Source: Bacillota bacterium (GTDB taxonomy: Bacteria > Bacillota > Clostridia > Oscillospirales > JAKOTC01). From it: a DNA stretch of 7,611 nt. Made by a program: the position numbers and the translations under genes. Below, piece by piece: positions 7,393-7,611 of the stretch. Below the pieces are notes generated by a model. That model did not search any database and was not told the origin of the DNA. It was given only the letters and a program-made list of their open reading frames with translations. The stretch spans positions 1 to 7,611 of the forward strand of contig JAKOTC010000214.1 of NCBI GenBank assembly GCA_029776465.1, in the 5' to 3' direction. Every line of letters begins with the position of its first letter. Position 1 is the first letter of the stretch.

Positions 7393-7567
7393 TATAATAA
7401 TAGAGGTGCGAAACCGATTAGTAGCCCTGTCCGTCAGCCGAAGCAATGGGACTTGGTGAAAGGCTGTTTCGCCGAAGAGGCTTTCCGTCGGCAGGAAAGA
7501 TCTCTGGTTGCCGGGCAAATAGTTCGTCGACTGTCATCATGCTTTATGATGGAGCGCTATTGTTGTG
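7393..7567 (+). ncRNA. Lysine riboswitch (L-box) aptamer
   Basis: This cis-acting leader binds lysine and controls the gene downstream, which is beyond the window. The conserved core ATAGAGGTGCG (7400-7410) and CGCCGAAG (7470-7477) match the family. P1 pairs AATAATAG (7396-7403) with CTATTGTT (7557-7564) and can extend outward by wobble pairs. The P2 base pairs GGTG (7405-7408) with CGCC (7470-7473). Upper P2 pairs GCC/GGT and GTCC/GGAC, with the conserved AGTA and TGAAAGG internal-loop segments. P3 is AGAG-CTTTCC (7476-7486) / GGAAAG-CTCT (7494-7505). P4 is GGTTG/CGACT, with wobble pairs. P5 is CATCAT (7535-7540) / ATGATG (7546-7551). Loop L2 (GCCGA, 7437-7441) is exactly complementary to loop L3 (TCGGC, 7488-7492), the known kissing contact. 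Usual targets are lysC, dapA-type biosynthesis genes or lysine transporters. Confidence 0.95.
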
Positions 7568-7611
7568 TCTTGCGGTTTTCGCGGATGACAGCCTTATCAT
7601 ATTATAAAGCA
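7568..7611 (+). promoter_or_regulatory. Partial expression platform of the lysine riboswitch
   Basis: The 44 bases after the aptamer contain a small hairpin (GCG 7572-7574 / CGC 7580-7582). They also contain two segments complementary to the P5 region: GATGACAG (7584-7591) against CTGTCATC (7531-7538), and ATAAAGCA (7604-7611) against TGCTTTAT (7540-7547). No terminator with a T run is reached before the window ends, so control at transcription or at translation cannot be distinguished. Confidence 0.5.

Noticed and set aside
7433..7444. First GCCGAAG at 7437-7443 as the conserved riboswitch core
   Set aside because: The core copy is at 7471-7477 next to P3. The earlier one lies in loop L2 and is explained by its complementarity to loop L3.
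7297..7518. 73-codon minus-strand open frame across the riboswitch
   Set aside because: It overlaps the divergent promoters and most of the lysine aptamer, has no family resemblance, and is explained by RNA structure on the other strand.

Overview
The window looks like the chromosome of a Bacillota bacterium, most likely class Clostridia. The evidence is near-consensus sigma-A promoters, GGAGG-type ribosome binding sites, a CCA-encoding tRNA gene, a lysine (L-box) riboswitch, a queA-tgt pair and a bacterial acyl-ACP thioesterase of the clostridial type. Base composition looks balanced, with AT-rich intergenic gaps. Species and strain cannot be read from this sequence.

Bases 1-3716 (+ strand) hold the end of a probable carbohydrate-uptake operon. 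It contains a 5'-truncated extracellular solute-binding protein, a uroporphyrinogen-decarboxylase-fold protein that is not HemE, and a Gfo/Idh/MocA-family NAD(P)-dependent oxidoreductase. The genes are closely spaced (15 and 62 bases apart), each internal gene has its own ribosome binding site, and an intrinsic terminator follows the last one. The likely theme is uptake of a sugar-like compound followed by intracellular oxidation and possibly a methyl-transfer or lyase step. The substrate is unknown, and this is the least understood part of the window.

Bases 3781-4512 (+) encode an acyl-ACP thioesterase placed directly after that terminator. A tRNA-Pro(GGG) gene follows at 4620-4696, with a perfect-consensus promoter, an A/T-only upstream element and a strong terminator. 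The gap from 4743 to 5051 has no convincing gene. It contains a partial copy of the tRNA 3' end.

Bases 5052-7273 (- strand) are a queuosine operon, queA then tgt, ending in a terminator that faces the tRNA unit. QueA and Tgt act in the same tRNA-modification pathway: Tgt inserts preQ1 at wobble position 34 and QueA converts it to epoxyqueuosine.

From about 7349 to the right edge (+ strand) there is a divergent promoter and an almost complete lysine riboswitch. All five helices and the L2-L3 kissing loop can be traced. The gene it controls, presumably for lysine biosynthesis or transport, is outside the window. The -35 boxes of the riboswitch promoter and of the proposed queA promoter overlap almost completely on opposite strands.
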